A stretch of 64,000 nt of DNA from JAAXIE01 sp965204245 (lineage in GTDB: Bacteria; Chloroflexota; Dehalococcoidia; Lucifugimonadales; JAAXIE01): assembly GCA_965204245.1 (NCBI GenBank), contig CBDBED010000011.1, forward strand, positions 132,242 through 196,241, read 5' to 3'. Below the pieces are notes generated by a model. The model saw nothing but the letters and a program-made list of their open reading frames with translations, did not search any database and was not told where the DNA came from. Shown in pieces: positions 7,277 to 14,971 of this stretch; the stretch's first letter is position 1; every line of letters starts with the position of its first letter. Made by a program: the position numbers and the translations under genes.

Positions 7277-8125
7277 ATGGCTAATGCTTATGGGAATTTG
7301 AGGACTATGAAGTCGGTGTCGGTGCTGGATATTGCAGGAGGGAGCCATGACAGCCGGCTGCTGCAATTGCTGGAGGATGTGTCGCGGTGGATCGACCAGC
7401 ATTGCAACCGGCATTTCTTCACGTTGCAGGCTACGCGAGTTTTTGACGTGGAGGGCGGTGGAGGCAGGCTGATGGTGCCGGACTTGATACGAATCAATGG
7501 GCTGAAGAGCGATGGGGACGGGGACAGGCGGTTTGAGACGGCTTGGGCTTCGGGGGACTATTTGCTGTACCCGTTGAACGCGGAGCCGACCCAGCCTTGG
7601 GGCAGGCCGTATACGAGGCTGGAGGCGGGCAACGGGGGTGGAGGGGGAATTGGCGGGAGGGGGCGCTTTCCGAAGGGACGGGCGCGGGTGGAAATCACTG
7701 GGGTTTGGGGGTACCGGGAGAACCTGCGCATGTCGGAGGCGGTGGTGGACGGGATGGGGGTTGATGCCGGGGGAAGCGAGTTTGGGGTGAACGGCGGGAT
7801 GCCGTTCAGCGCAGGGGACACGCTGGTGGTGGGGTCGGAGCAGATGTACGTGACGACGACGGGGACGAACAAGCTGACGGTGGAGCGTGGGGTGAACGGG
7901 ACGAGGGCGGTGGGGCATGCCGGGGCGTCGCCGATACGGGTGTTCCGGTATCCGTCGGGGGTGACGGAGGCGTGCTTGGTGCAGGCTGCGCGGTTGTGGA
8001 AGCGCAAGGACTCGGCGTTTGGGACGGAGGGGAGCGGGAATGGGGCAGCCATGAACGGGGATTTCGGCGGGTTCGACCCGGATGTGCGGCGGATGCTGAG
8101 TCCGTATAGGAAACCGGCGATATGA
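7277..8125 (+). CDS. Phage head-tail connector-like protein
   Basis: A 282-residue protein following the capsid gene. The N-terminal part (LLQLLEDVSRWIDQHCNRHFF) resembles the helical connector (gp6-like) proteins that join the portal ring to the tail. The C-terminal segment SGVTEACLVQAARLWKRKDSAFGTEG closes the helical bundle. Between them are a beta-rich segment ending PDLIRINGL and an insertion with DTLVVGSEQMYVTTTGTNKLTVERGVNGTRAVGHAGASP. The inserted pattern is common in phage connectors. A Gly-rich stretch (about 118-134) is probably a linker. The ATG at 7277 has GGGAGGAAGGG just upstream; an in-frame GTG at 7241 is less likely. Confidence 0.8.
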   Translation: MANAYGNLRTMKSVSVLDIAGGSHDSRLLQLLEDVSRWIDQHCNRHFFTLQATRVFDVEGGGGRLMVPDLIRINGLKSDGDGDRRFETAWASGDYLLYPLNAEPTQPWGRPYTRLEAGNGGGGGIGGRGRFPKGRARVEITGVWGYRENLRMSEAVVDGMGVDAGGSEFGVNGGMPFSAGDTLVVGSEQMYVTTTGTNKLTVERGVNGTRAVGHAGASPIRVFRYPSGVTEACLVQAARLWKRKDSAFGTEGSGNGAAMNGDFGGFDPDVRRMLSPYRKPAI

Positions 8126-8231
8126 GGACGGACTCATTCCAGGATTGGGTGCGGGGCAGGATTCAACCTTGCTCGGCTCACCCCCATTCCAACCCTTCCC
8201 ACCCTTGAGGGGGAGGGGGTTATTCGGCATG

Positions 8232-8331
8232 TGGGGTTTGGTCCTTCGACTTCGTGGCACGGTCAACACAACCTCCGCGCTAAGTCGCTTGGAGGCTGTG
8301 TTGACCGCGCCACTTCGCTCAGGACGAACGG
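8232..8331. repeat. Second copy of the MITE-like palindromic insertion
   Basis: TCCTTCGACTTCG is followed by an insert with inverted ends (TGGCACGGTCAACACA against TGTGTTGACCGCGCCA), then ACTTCGCTCAGGACGAACGG. The ACTTCG duplication is again present on both sides. The stems differ from the 4529 copy at a few bases, partly with compensating changes. Confidence 0.6.
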
Positions 8332-8369
8332 GAGAGGTGGGGAGGCTTGTGGGTGGGGTGTGGTTCCTG

Positions 8370-9196
8370 CCTTGCTGAGTCGGTTGGAGGCTGTGTTGAG
8401 CGCGCGACTTCGCTCGGGACGAACGGAGAGGGAGGGGTGGAAGCTTGTGGCGGGGTGTGGATCGTGACTTGCTGAGTTGGTTGGAGGCTGTGTTGACCGC
8501 GCCACTCCGCTCAGGACGAACGGAGGGGGAGGGGTGGAAGCTTGTGGGCGGGGTGTGGTTCGTGCCTTGCTGAGTTGGTTGGAGGCTGTGTTGAGCGCGC
8601 CACTTCGCTCAGGACGAACGGGAGAGGTGGGGATTTGGGTGGCGGACTGTACCTCTCCGGGATTGGTGATTTGGTGTGCGAGTCCGGGTTACGTGGGTTC
8701 CCGCCCCCGTCTCCACGAGGGCAGGCTCTGCGCGGGAATGACGGGAAGGAGGCGCGGGAATGACGAGGAGGAGGCGCGGGAATGACGGGAAGAAGGTGCG
8801 GGGAATGATGGGGGAGAAGTTGACGAAGGGCTGCGAGGACGAGGGAAAGGGGCTATGCAAGGAACGGGGTGGTCCTTCGACTTCGCTCAGGACGAACGGA
8901 GGGGGAGGGGTGGAGGGGCTTGTGGGCGGGGTATGGACCCTGGGTTGCTGACTCGGTTGGAGGCAGTGTTGACTGCGTCACTTCGCTCGGGACGAACGGA
9001 GGGGGAGGGGTGGAAGCTTGTGGCGGGGTGTGGTTCGTGCCTTGCTGAGTGGGTTGGAGGCTGTGTTGACCGCGCCACTTCGCTCAGGACGAACGGGAGA
9101 GGTGGGGATTTGGGTGGCGGACTGTGCCTCTCCGGGATTGGTGATTTGGTGTGCGAGTCCGGGTTACGTGGGTTCCCGCCTGCGCGGGAATGACGG
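8370..9196. repeat. 97-bp tandem units, empty repeat copy and duplicated block
   Basis: At least five half-elements (GCTGAGT.GGTTGGAGGCTGTGTTGA..., then ACTTCGCTC(A/G)GGACGAACGG) start near 8374, 8469, 8566, 8944 and 9041. Neighbouring units are spaced by about 95-97 bases. A block of about 150 bp from 8566 recurs from 9041, up to and including the REP core. An uninterrupted 27-bp repeat is at 8873-8899. One REP core (8688-8743) is split by about 23 bases inside its palindrome; a normal one is at 9163-9196. No gene is supported here. Confidence 0.75.
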
Positions 9197-9490
9197 AGGG
9201 AGGTGTGGGAATGGCGGAGGGAGGTGTGGGAATGACGGAGGGAGGTGTGGGAATGACGGGAGGAAGGTGCGGGAATGACGGAGGGAGGTGTGGGAATGAC
9301 GGAGGGAGGTGTGGGAATGACGGGAGGAAGGTGCGGGAATGACGGAGGGAGGTGTGGGAATGACGGGAGGGAGGTGTGGGAATGACGGAGGGAGGTGTGG
9401 GAATGACGGGAGGGAGGTGTGGGAATGACGGGAGGGAGGTGTGGGAATGACGGAGGGAGGTGTGGGAATGACGGAGGGAGGTGTGGGAAA
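9186..9490. repeat. 21-bp tandem repeat array
   Basis: About 14 head-to-tail copies of a 21-base unit, GGGAATGACGGAGGGAGGTGT, with small variants (GGGAGGAAGGTGC, GGCGG). The unit is the AATGACGG tail of the REP element plus a purine-rich filler. There are no unique spacers, so it is not a CRISPR array. It lies directly before the next structural gene. Confidence 0.85.
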
Positions 9491-9560
9491 GATGGGGAGA
9501 GGGATGGGGAATTGATGATGGGGAGAGGGATGGGGAATTGGGAAGGGATAGGAGGGGGAT

Positions 9561-9851
9561 ATGAGGCTGTTGACGGGGACTATTACGGTGGGGACGGCGG
9601 GAACGCGGCAGCGGTTTGCGCCTGAGCCGCGGGAGGCAATTTATGCCATCGTGTTCAAGGCCAAGGCGGGGAACGCGGGGAACTTCTATTTGGGAGGGCC
9701 GGAGGTGTCGTCGAGCGCGGGGATGGAGATGGAGCCGGGGGCGACGCTGCGCTTGGAGTTTCCAACGGGCAGGGAGGCGGCGTTGAGCGATTTCTACGGG
9801 GATGTGGCGAACAGCGGGGACAAGGTGGACTATTTAGCGACGGCGCGGTGA
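9561..9851 (+). CDS. Small phage structural-type protein
   Basis: A 96-residue protein between the connector and tail-completion genes. It is beta-rich (LLTGTITVGTAGTRQRF, YAIVFKAKAGNAGNFYLGG, EMEPGATLRLEF, DFYGDVANSGDKVDYLATAR). I know small phage proteins with a similar outline (a GNTGxxYVG strand followed by a LxPGxSLxLEF strand), often encoded near capsid or tail genes. Their role is usually undefined, possibly decoration or fibre. Start: ATG at 9561 with AGGAGGGGG before it. Ten bases separate its stop from the next coding region. Confidence 0.7.
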   Translation: MRLLTGTITVGTAGTRQRFAPEPREAIYAIVFKAKAGNAGNFYLGGPEVSSSAGMEMEPGATLRLEFPTGREAALSDFYGDVANSGDKVDYLATAR

Positions 9852-9888
9852 GACCTGGTCGTTGGGGTTGGAAGAGAGGAGGAGGGAC

Positions 9889-10299
9889 TTGGGAGACATC
9901 GGTATCTTTGTGAACACATTGGAGTCGCGGTTGGCGGCCATACCGGGGCTGCGGGTGTATGACCGGCCTGTGACGGCGGTGAATGAATTTCCGTGCGCAA
10001 TCATTGAGGACCACAACCCGCTGGCGCAGTACACGGTGTCGTCGAATGAGGCGGTGTATTTCCTGACGATCACGATACTGCATAGTTCGAATGACGTGAG
10101 GGAGGCGTGGGAGGGGCTGGAGCCGTATTTGTCGGCGAGCGGGGGGCAGTCGGTGCGGGCTGCGGTGGACTTGATTGACGGGACGGACATGTCGTACATC
10201 CACGTCATATCGGCGTCGAGCAGGAGGCGGATACGGTATGCGGGGGCGGACTACTGGGGTGCGGAGTTGCTGGTGGAGGGGAGGGCGAGGTTGGGGTAG
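9889..10299 (+). CDS. Tail-completion / head-tail joining-like protein
   Basis: A 136-residue protein resembling the phage gp10-like or minor tail-completion family. It has an N-terminal helix (IGIFVNTLESRLAAIPGLRVYDRP), central strands (EFPCAIIEDHNPLAQYTVSSNEAVYFLTITILH), a helix with VREAWEGLEPYL, and a terminal strand pair (IHVISASSRRRIRYAGADYWGAELLVEGRARLG). I chose TTG 9889 because GAGAGGAGGAGGG ends just before it; a TTG at 9862 would precede the ribosome site. It is the last gene of the structural run. An imperfect copy of its last 60 bases occurs 400 bases downstream, after a truncated Abi gene. Confidence 0.72.
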   Translation: MGDIGIFVNTLESRLAAIPGLRVYDRPVTAVNEFPCAIIEDHNPLAQYTVSSNEAVYFLTITILHSSNDVREAWEGLEPYLSASGGQSVRAAVDLIDGTDMSYIHVISASSRRRIRYAGADYWGAELLVEGRARLG

Positions 10300-10353
10300 G
10301 TGGGGGTGGTAGATTGACGAGGGCGTCGTCCGATGCTAGGCTGAGACTTGATA

Positions 10354-10405
10354 GAACCCCCCACGCCTCTCGTAAGATCGGCGCACCACGGGGGGGCTTC
10401 TTTTT
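10354..10405 (+). terminator. Probable terminator after the virion module
   Basis: A C-run (GAACCCCCC, 10354-10362) can pair with a G-run (GGGGGGG, 10390-10396). The second run is followed by CTTCTTTTTG, a T-rich stretch. The loop is long (about 27 bases). It lies 55 bases after the tail gene stop and would end the 3.4-10.3 kb transcript. Confidence 0.5.
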
Positions 10406-10414
10406 GTCAGGCAT

Positions 10415-10687
10415 ATGGATATATCCGAATCGCGCTCTATACACCTCACGTCACCGCACGAACAAGTGCAGCACCTCATAGACTGCGGGATGACCATCGA
10501 CGACCGCGCTGCCTCTGTAAGGAGCCTGACACACATAGGATTCCAGCGTCTGAGTTCCTATTGGAGAACATTTGAATCATCGACGGAAAGCGGGGAAGGC
10601 AACCTATTTGTGTTTCGTGGTCGAGGCGGAGGGGGATTCCAGTGTGCGGGGCGTATTACTGGGTGTGGCGTTGCTGGTAGAGGGTAG
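10415..10687 (+). pseudogene. Truncated Abi-like (AbiD/F, Abi_2) gene
   Basis: The first 62 codons (IHLTSPHEQVQHLIDCGMTIDDRAASVRSLTHIGFQRLSSYWRTFE) match the N-terminal pattern of Abi_2-type abortive infection proteins: the QxxxLxxxGMxIxDxxxAxxxLxxIGxxRLSxYW signature. Full-length members have about 300 residues. Here the frame then enters low-complexity sequence, a degraded copy of the end of the preceding tail gene, and stops. No downstream Abi motif is visible in any frame, so this is a 5' remnant. It sits directly after the virion module. Confidence 0.6.
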
Positions 10688-10700
10688 GGCGAGGTCGGGG
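10641..10700. repeat. Imperfect duplicate of the tail gene 3' end
   Basis: GTGTGCGGGGCGTATTACT... through GCGAGGTCGGGGT aligns with 10236-10298, the last 20 codons of the tail gene, at roughly 80% identity with small gaps. The Abi remnant lies between the two copies. Confidence 0.55.
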
Positions 10701-10749
10701 TGGTGCCCATAGGGTCCTATAGCATTCTTAACCAGTTTGGATGTGTCGT

Positions 10750-11472
10750 TCATGGATTCTTCTGTTCTCCTTGGAGCAACAGAACTAACTTGCCAAATCT
10801 CTCTTCTAGTTGTTGGGTATGTCGCCGATTCAGTTCGTATTGCAGCAATACCCCGGCGCCCATTATCAAGACACCTAAAAAAGTGTGGTTGAGGAATACA
10901 ATGGATCCTACGCCGGCCACAATAACCACCAGGCCCGGCATTGACATGATGACGGCGGTTGCGACCAATGACAATGTGGCTAAAGCGACATACAGGGCGA
11001 CCGACACGGCTTCCAGCACCATGAGTATGACACCCCCTGGCCTCGTTAGTAGCCACGTTAACGAGAAGAGCATTGCTGTGATTGGCGCCACCACTCCATA
11101 CACAAGTAGGCGAGCAATCGTCATTGCGGCACGAGCATCCGCATCTGAATCGAAACGAGCGATGATTCTGGCTTTGTATTGCTCTTGAGTCACTCGAAAT
11201 GACAACCAAATCCCTTCTGGAAAAAGAGAGAGGAAGCCGTGGAGAGCACGGAACAGTTGATGGATTATGGGTAGAGCTCGAGCGTACGTCGTCGGATTAA
11301 GGTAGCGCCAGCAGTTTATAGGACTGACGTTATCGGTCCATTCTTCGCCGCACCCGCAGCTACAGCGATTGGGAGACCCCTGCCAATGAGGGAAAACTGG
11401 ACTAGGCTTGCTAAATGTTTCATGGTAGACACGGCGTGCTACCCACTTCTCGTGCTCGGTCATGCTATCCAT
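10750..11472 (-). CDS. Multi-pass membrane protein of unknown function
   Basis: A 240-residue protein. The soluble N-terminal part (about 100 residues) has a Cys-rich CSCGCGEEW motif that could bind zinc. From about 115 there are four hydrophobic segments: LLVYGVVAPITAMLFSLTWLL, GVILMVLEAVSVALYVALA, TLSLVATAVIMSMPGLVVIVAG and SIVFLNHTFLGVLIMGAGVLL. The C-terminus is a charged helix (NRRHTQQLEERFGKLVLLLQ). The ATG at 11472 (reverse) has a GGGAG site 7 bases upstream; a TTG at 11505 is an alternative. Its lower GC content and mixed codon use differ from the G-rich genes around it, which may indicate recent acquisition. No family is recognised. Confidence 0.65.
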   Translation of the reverse strand: MDSMTEHEKWVARRVYHETFSKPSPVFPHWQGSPNRCSCGCGEEWTDNVSPINCWRYLNPTTYARALPIIHQLFRALHGFLSLFPEGIWLSFRVTQEQYKARIIARFDSDADARAAMTIARLLVYGVVAPITAMLFSLTWLLTRPGGVILMVLEAVSVALYVALATLSLVATAVIMSMPGLVVIVAGVGSIVFLNHTFLGVLIMGAGVLLQYELNRRHTQQLEERFGKLVLLLQGEQKNP

Positions 11473-11589
11473 GTCCAACTCCCGGTCCCTCTGGTAATAC
11501 TGCAATTGGGATTAGGGTACACCTTGGGATGCCCTCCGTTACAAGATACTGAGTGGAGATAGCTAACATGAGGGTATCGGATAGCGTGG

Positions 11590-11662
11590 TATACTGGCGG
11601 GCATGTTGCACTGGCGTCCTTCATGCTCTCTGCAGCCAGTGATTTGCGGGAGACCGGCATAG
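11590..11662 (+). promoter_or_regulatory. -10 box and leaderless-type upstream ORF
   Basis: TATACT at 11590-11595 is followed seven bases later by an ATG (11603) opening a 19-codon ORF. That ORF ends with TAG at 11660-11662, one base before the GTG of the next gene. Transcription from this box would start at or next to the ATG. The layout resembles that found before lepB at 33920, and suggests termination-reinitiation coupling. Confidence 0.4.
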
Positions 11663-11663
11663 G

Positions 11664-13163
11664 GTGGGTTGCCCGCTTTTGATGTTCCGGCCGTTGGCCA
11701 GCATGGTGCTGGGGGCGGTTGCTTTTCTTGCTTTCTTCGTGTACCTGCTGTTCACCGTTGTTGGCGGGCATTTTCTGTCGGCGGACTTCTATACAGAGGC
11801 TCTTGCTGAGCAGGAGGTGTATGCGCGGGTCTATGACGAGGTATTGGTTGACCCGGAGATGGAGGACACGACCAAGGGGTTGCTGGGGAATGTGGAAGTG
11901 CCCCAAGAGGAGGTGGCGGATGTGGCGAGGAGAATCATGCCACCGGAGTACCTGCAAGGGGAGACGGAGCGCAATCTGGACGGGCTCATCGATTATCTCA
12001 AGAAGGACGCGGACGGACTGGACTTGTATATCGATCTGGAGGGTCCGCTGGAGAGTGCAAGTGAGGAGTTGGTGAGGTATGCGGAGGACCGGATCAGCCG
12101 GATAGAAGTGGTGGAGGCGGGAGACGCTGGGCAGGCCGCGCCTGGAGCGGGTGATGCGGAGCAGGGGGCCGTGGTGGGAGAGGCGGACGAGGTTGATGTG
12201 GGAGAGGCCGCGGAGCTAGCGATGGAGGCGCTGGAAAGCGGCGAGCCGATTCGCTTGGAGCAGGTGGAACTGGAGACGGACGAGGAGTGGACCCGTTACT
12301 GGGAAGACACGGTGCATGAGTTGCAGTCGGGTGAACTGCCGAGCAGGGTGCCGAAGCTGGCCGGGGTTGATATCGAGACGAGACTGGACTCGTATGACGA
12401 TGCGCTAGGGGAGTTGCGGCAGAGGGATGACGTGCCGGCGGAAGTGCTGGATGCTCTGCAGGAGCCGGAGACGGATGCGAGGATACGTGAGGCGTTGCGG
12501 AGAGACGCGCCGGACCTGGCTGCGGAGGAAGAAATCATCCAGGAGGTGCTGACGGCGGCGACGGGCGGGGTGCTGCCTACGCTGGTTGACGACACATTGG
12601 ATGACGTGCGGCGGAAGCTGGTGACTCCTGATGGGACGGAGTGCGGAGATTTGCCGGCGGGGGCCGACCTGTCGGAGTGCAGTCGCTGGGATTTGGAGGG
12701 GTTGGTGGATGAGGACATAGAGGAGAGGGAAGGGTTGGCAGAGGTGAGGGACGGGATCCGGCTATCGGGGTTGCTGGGTTCGTGGCTGCCCATGGCTGTG
12801 CTGGTTGGGGCTTGCGGGCTGGTGGCACTGGTCAACCTGCCGCGTATCGTGTCGATGCTGCGATGGCTGGGCATCATTCTGGGGGGTACCGGACTGGTCT
12901 TCTTGATTGCGGGAATACTGGTGGGGGGGACCATTGCGGACAGGTTGGACTCGGCGTTGCAGGGTGCTCTGGCGGAGGCTGATGCGCCAAGCAGTGTGGG
13001 GGCGATAGCGTCGGACGTGACGTTGCACATGGCGGACGGGCTGTCGCTGGCGTTTACGGCGCCGTCGCTGATCATGCTGGTGGTGGGAGCGGGGCTGTTT
13101 GGGGTGTCGCTGTTCATACGGCGGGTGCCGATAGTGCGGAGGATACCGTTCATCAGTACGTGA
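11664..13163 (+). CDS. Membrane-anchored protein with large acidic extracytoplasmic domain
   Basis: A 499-residue protein. An N-terminal membrane helix (MVLGAVAFLAFFVYLLFTVVGG) is followed by about 340 mostly acidic, helical residues. Three C-terminal membrane segments come last, including MAVLVGACGLVALVNLP, LGIILGGTGLVFLIAGILVGG and LIMLVVGAGLFGVSLF. A conserved-looking block (FYTEALAEQEVYARVYDEVLVDP... RRIMPPEYLQGETERNLDGLIDYL) follows the first helix. A Cys pair (TECGDLPAGADLSECS) lies at the end of the soluble domain. I know uncharacterised Chloroflexota proteins with this layout but no function. The start could be GTG 11664, just after an upstream ORF stop, or ATG 11682. Confidence 0.7.
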   Translation: MGCPLLMFRPLASMVLGAVAFLAFFVYLLFTVVGGHFLSADFYTEALAEQEVYARVYDEVLVDPEMEDTTKGLLGNVEVPQEEVADVARRIMPPEYLQGETERNLDGLIDYLKKDADGLDLYIDLEGPLESASEELVRYAEDRISRIEVVEAGDAGQAAPGAGDAEQGAVVGEADEVDVGEAAELAMEALESGEPIRLEQVELETDEEWTRYWEDTVHELQSGELPSRVPKLAGVDIETRLDSYDDALGELRQRDDVPAEVLDALQEPETDARIREALRRDAPDLAAEEEIIQEVLTAATGGVLPTLVDDTLDDVRRKLVTPDGTECGDLPAGADLSECSRWDLEGLVDEDIEEREGLAEVRDGIRLSGLLGSWLPMAVLVGACGLVALVNLPRIVSMLRWLGIILGGTGLVFLIAGILVGGTIADRLDSALQGALAEADAPSSVGAIASDVTLHMADGLSLAFTAPSLIMLVVGAGLFGVSLFIRRVPIVRRIPFIST

Positions 13164-13183
13164 TGGGCGGGCTCTCGTAGCTG

Positions 13184-13189
13184 CTATAC
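13184..13189 (+). promoter_or_regulatory. Probable -10 box for the Uma2 gene
   Basis: TATACT lies 38 bases before the ATG at 13227. It leaves a short leader that contains the GGAGG ribosome site. No clear -35 box is seen. Confidence 0.4.
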
Positions 13190-13226
13190 TGGCAAGAACG
13201 GGAAGAAAGCCCGCCGGAGGGTTGGC

Positions 13227-13943
13227 ATGACTGCGGCCAGAGGAAAGGCGTCGCCGGGGTCCGCCGTTGAAATACCCTGGTATGAACTCATCGACGATCC
13301 CGAACCGCCGGAAGACGCGATGCAACAGGATGACACGATTCACGATGTGATGTCGATACTGAGGGCGCGGTACGAGGGCGATGCGTCGGTCTTGTGTTCC
13401 GATGAGACGGATATCATCTATGATGTGAATACGCCGGGTTCTCGTGTAGCACCTGACGGGTATGTCGTGTTCGGGGTGGACGCGGCACGGATAAAACTGG
13501 AGCGTCGCAGTTACGTCATTGACGAATGGGGGCGGCCTCCTTCATGGGTCTTGGAGGTGGCATCAGAGAGCACGGCCGGGAGGGACTTGAGGGAAAAGCG
13601 GGAGATATACGCACGGATGGGGGCGAGGGAGTACTGGCGTCTGGACAGGAGGGGAGAGTATTACGGAGAGCCACTGGTGGGGGAGGGCTTGGTGGATGGG
13701 GAGTACCAGAGGTTCGAGTTGCACACGGACGACAACGGGGACATCTGGTCGCGCAGTGAGGTGCTTGGGGTGGACGTGGTGTACCGGGTGGAGGAGGGGG
13801 TGGGCCGGTTTCTGCTGAGAGACAGTGCTACTGGGGAGTGGTTGAACACGCTGGGTGTGGAGAGGGCGATGCGGGCGGAAGCGGAGGCGCGGGTGCAGGA
13901 ACTTCAGGCTGAGTTGGAGCGGATGCGTGGAGGGCAGGGGTGA
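13227..13943 (+). CDS. Uma2-family (DUF820) restriction-endonuclease-like protein
   Basis: A 238-residue protein of the Uma2/DUF820 family, which has a PD-(D/E)xK nuclease fold and is abundant in Cyanobacteria and Chloroflexota. Typical marks are APDGYVVFGVD (the PD motif strand), PSWVLEVASESTAGRDLREKREIYARMGAREYWRLD (the VLEVxS...D..xK..xYxxxGVxEYW signature), and a C-terminal helix (ERAMRAEAEARVQELQAELERMR) that forms a coiled coil. Substrate and role are unknown for the family. The ATG at 13227 has GGAGG at the right distance. It stands as a single gene after its own promoter. Confidence 0.85.
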   Translation: MTAARGKASPGSAVEIPWYELIDDPEPPEDAMQQDDTIHDVMSILRARYEGDASVLCSDETDIIYDVNTPGSRVAPDGYVVFGVDAARIKLERRSYVIDEWGRPPSWVLEVASESTAGRDLREKREIYARMGAREYWRLDRRGEYYGEPLVGEGLVDGEYQRFELHTDDNGDIWSRSEVLGVDVVYRVEEGVGRFLLRDSATGEWLNTLGVERAMRAEAEARVQELQAELERMRGGQG

Positions 13944-14060
13944 GGAAGACATCACTGAGCCTTGGAACCGACCGGTAGCTGTTTGGACACAATTCTGCGC
14001 TGAAGCGAATCTAAGACACTTAGGTACGATGCGGGCTCCAATTGTGCAAGGGACATTCCT

Positions 14061-14849
14061 GTGAATGCAGTGGAGCTCTGCACTTCTGTAGGGAATTCCT
14101 TGCCCACCCTCTTCACATGCTCACCAGGTCCTCAAGAGGGAGTGCGGGTCCGAACCCCGTTGTTGTATCCGGATGGTGGGGTAGTGGATGTTTTCGTCCT
14201 AGAGCGCGGCGGAGGCTACACTATCACAGACTTCGGGGATGCTTTGGGCTGGCTTGAGCTTCAGTCGGTCAGTCGCCAAAGGTCACCCAAGCAGCAAGCG
14301 CTGGTGTTGGACGTATGTCAGACGCTGCGTATCGAACTGTCCCAAGGCCAACTGGTGGTTCGGTCGGTCATGGAGGATGCACTGGGCGAATCAGTTCTGC
14401 GGGTTGCTCAAGGAGTTGTACGGGTTTCCGACCTGTGGTTCACACTGCGAAGCCAAGCGGTCCAGAACACAGCGGATGAAGTGGATGAGTGGCTACGGGA
14501 GAAGGAGATACCGTTTGAGCGCCATGTGCAGAGGCAGGGTAGGTCGACGCGAATGTGGTCAGTCGATTTTGAAACATACGTCGACGGCTACACTTCTATG
14601 GTCTTCCTTCTGAGTACGGGCTCGCGAGGGGCTGCGCGCAGACTAACCGAGCACGTCCTGGCTGGGTGGGTAGACTTGAACCACCTTAAGGTGAATCAAC
14701 GGAATATTGCTTTTGTTTCGCTCTTCGATGATACGGAAGACGTTTGGCGCCCTGAGGACTTTAGCTTGTTGGATGCGCACTCTGATATTGGCCGGTGGTC
14801 CCGCCCCGATGAGTTTCAGAGCCTGTTAGGAACTATACCTCCCAAGTAG
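14061..14849 (+). CDS. DUF1828/DUF1829 domain protein
   Basis: A 262-residue protein. Residues about 28-118 form DUF1828 (VRVRTPLLYPDGGVVDVFVLERGGGYTITDFGDALGWL). The C-terminal part (VQRQGRSTRMWSVDFETYVDGYTSMVFLLSTGSRGAARRLTEHVLAGWVDL) matches DUF1829. Such two-domain proteins are widespread in accessory and phage-rich regions, with no proven activity. The start is GTG 14061 with AAGGGA 7 bases upstream. Codon use is more balanced than in the G-rich neighbours, consistent with transfer. Confidence 0.75.
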   Translation: MNAVELCTSVGNSLPTLFTCSPGPQEGVRVRTPLLYPDGGVVDVFVLERGGGYTITDFGDALGWLELQSVSRQRSPKQQALVLDVCQTLRIELSQGQLVVRSVMEDALGESVLRVAQGVVRVSDLWFTLRSQAVQNTADEVDEWLREKEIPFERHVQRQGRSTRMWSVDFETYVDGYTSMVFLLSTGSRGAARRLTEHVLAGWVDLNHLKVNQRNIAFVSLFDDTEDVWRPEDFSLLDAHSDIGRWSRPDEFQSLLGTIPPK

Positions 14850-14893
14850 TGAAGTTGTCGTTTGGGTAGCCTTTCCACTGCTTGCGGGGTTGG

Positions 14894-14921
14894 TTGACAA
14901 TGGGCGGGGGCGGGGGATAAT
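14894..14921 (+). promoter_or_regulatory. Sigma-70-type promoter for the BNR gene
   Basis: A consensus -35 TTGACA (14894-14899) and a -10 GATAAT (14916-14921) are separated by 16 bases. The gene's ATG is 50 bases further on, with a GGGAGGG ribosome site. Confidence 0.7.
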
Positions 14922-14971
14922 GGCGGTGAACCCCATTTTTGAAACCTTATTTGCATAATGGGAGGGATGTC

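Noticed and set aside
7247..8269. Minus-strand ORF of 340 codons opposite the connector gene
   Set aside because: Composition is that of a shadow frame; the plus-strand gene has a clear fold pattern and ribosome site.
9186..9490. CRISPR-like array
   Set aside because: The 21-base units are directly adjacent with no unique spacers, and no cas gene is present.
10700..11188. Plus-strand ORF of 162 codons
   Set aside because: It is antisense to the membrane protein gene, whose hydrophobic segments and start site are more convincing.
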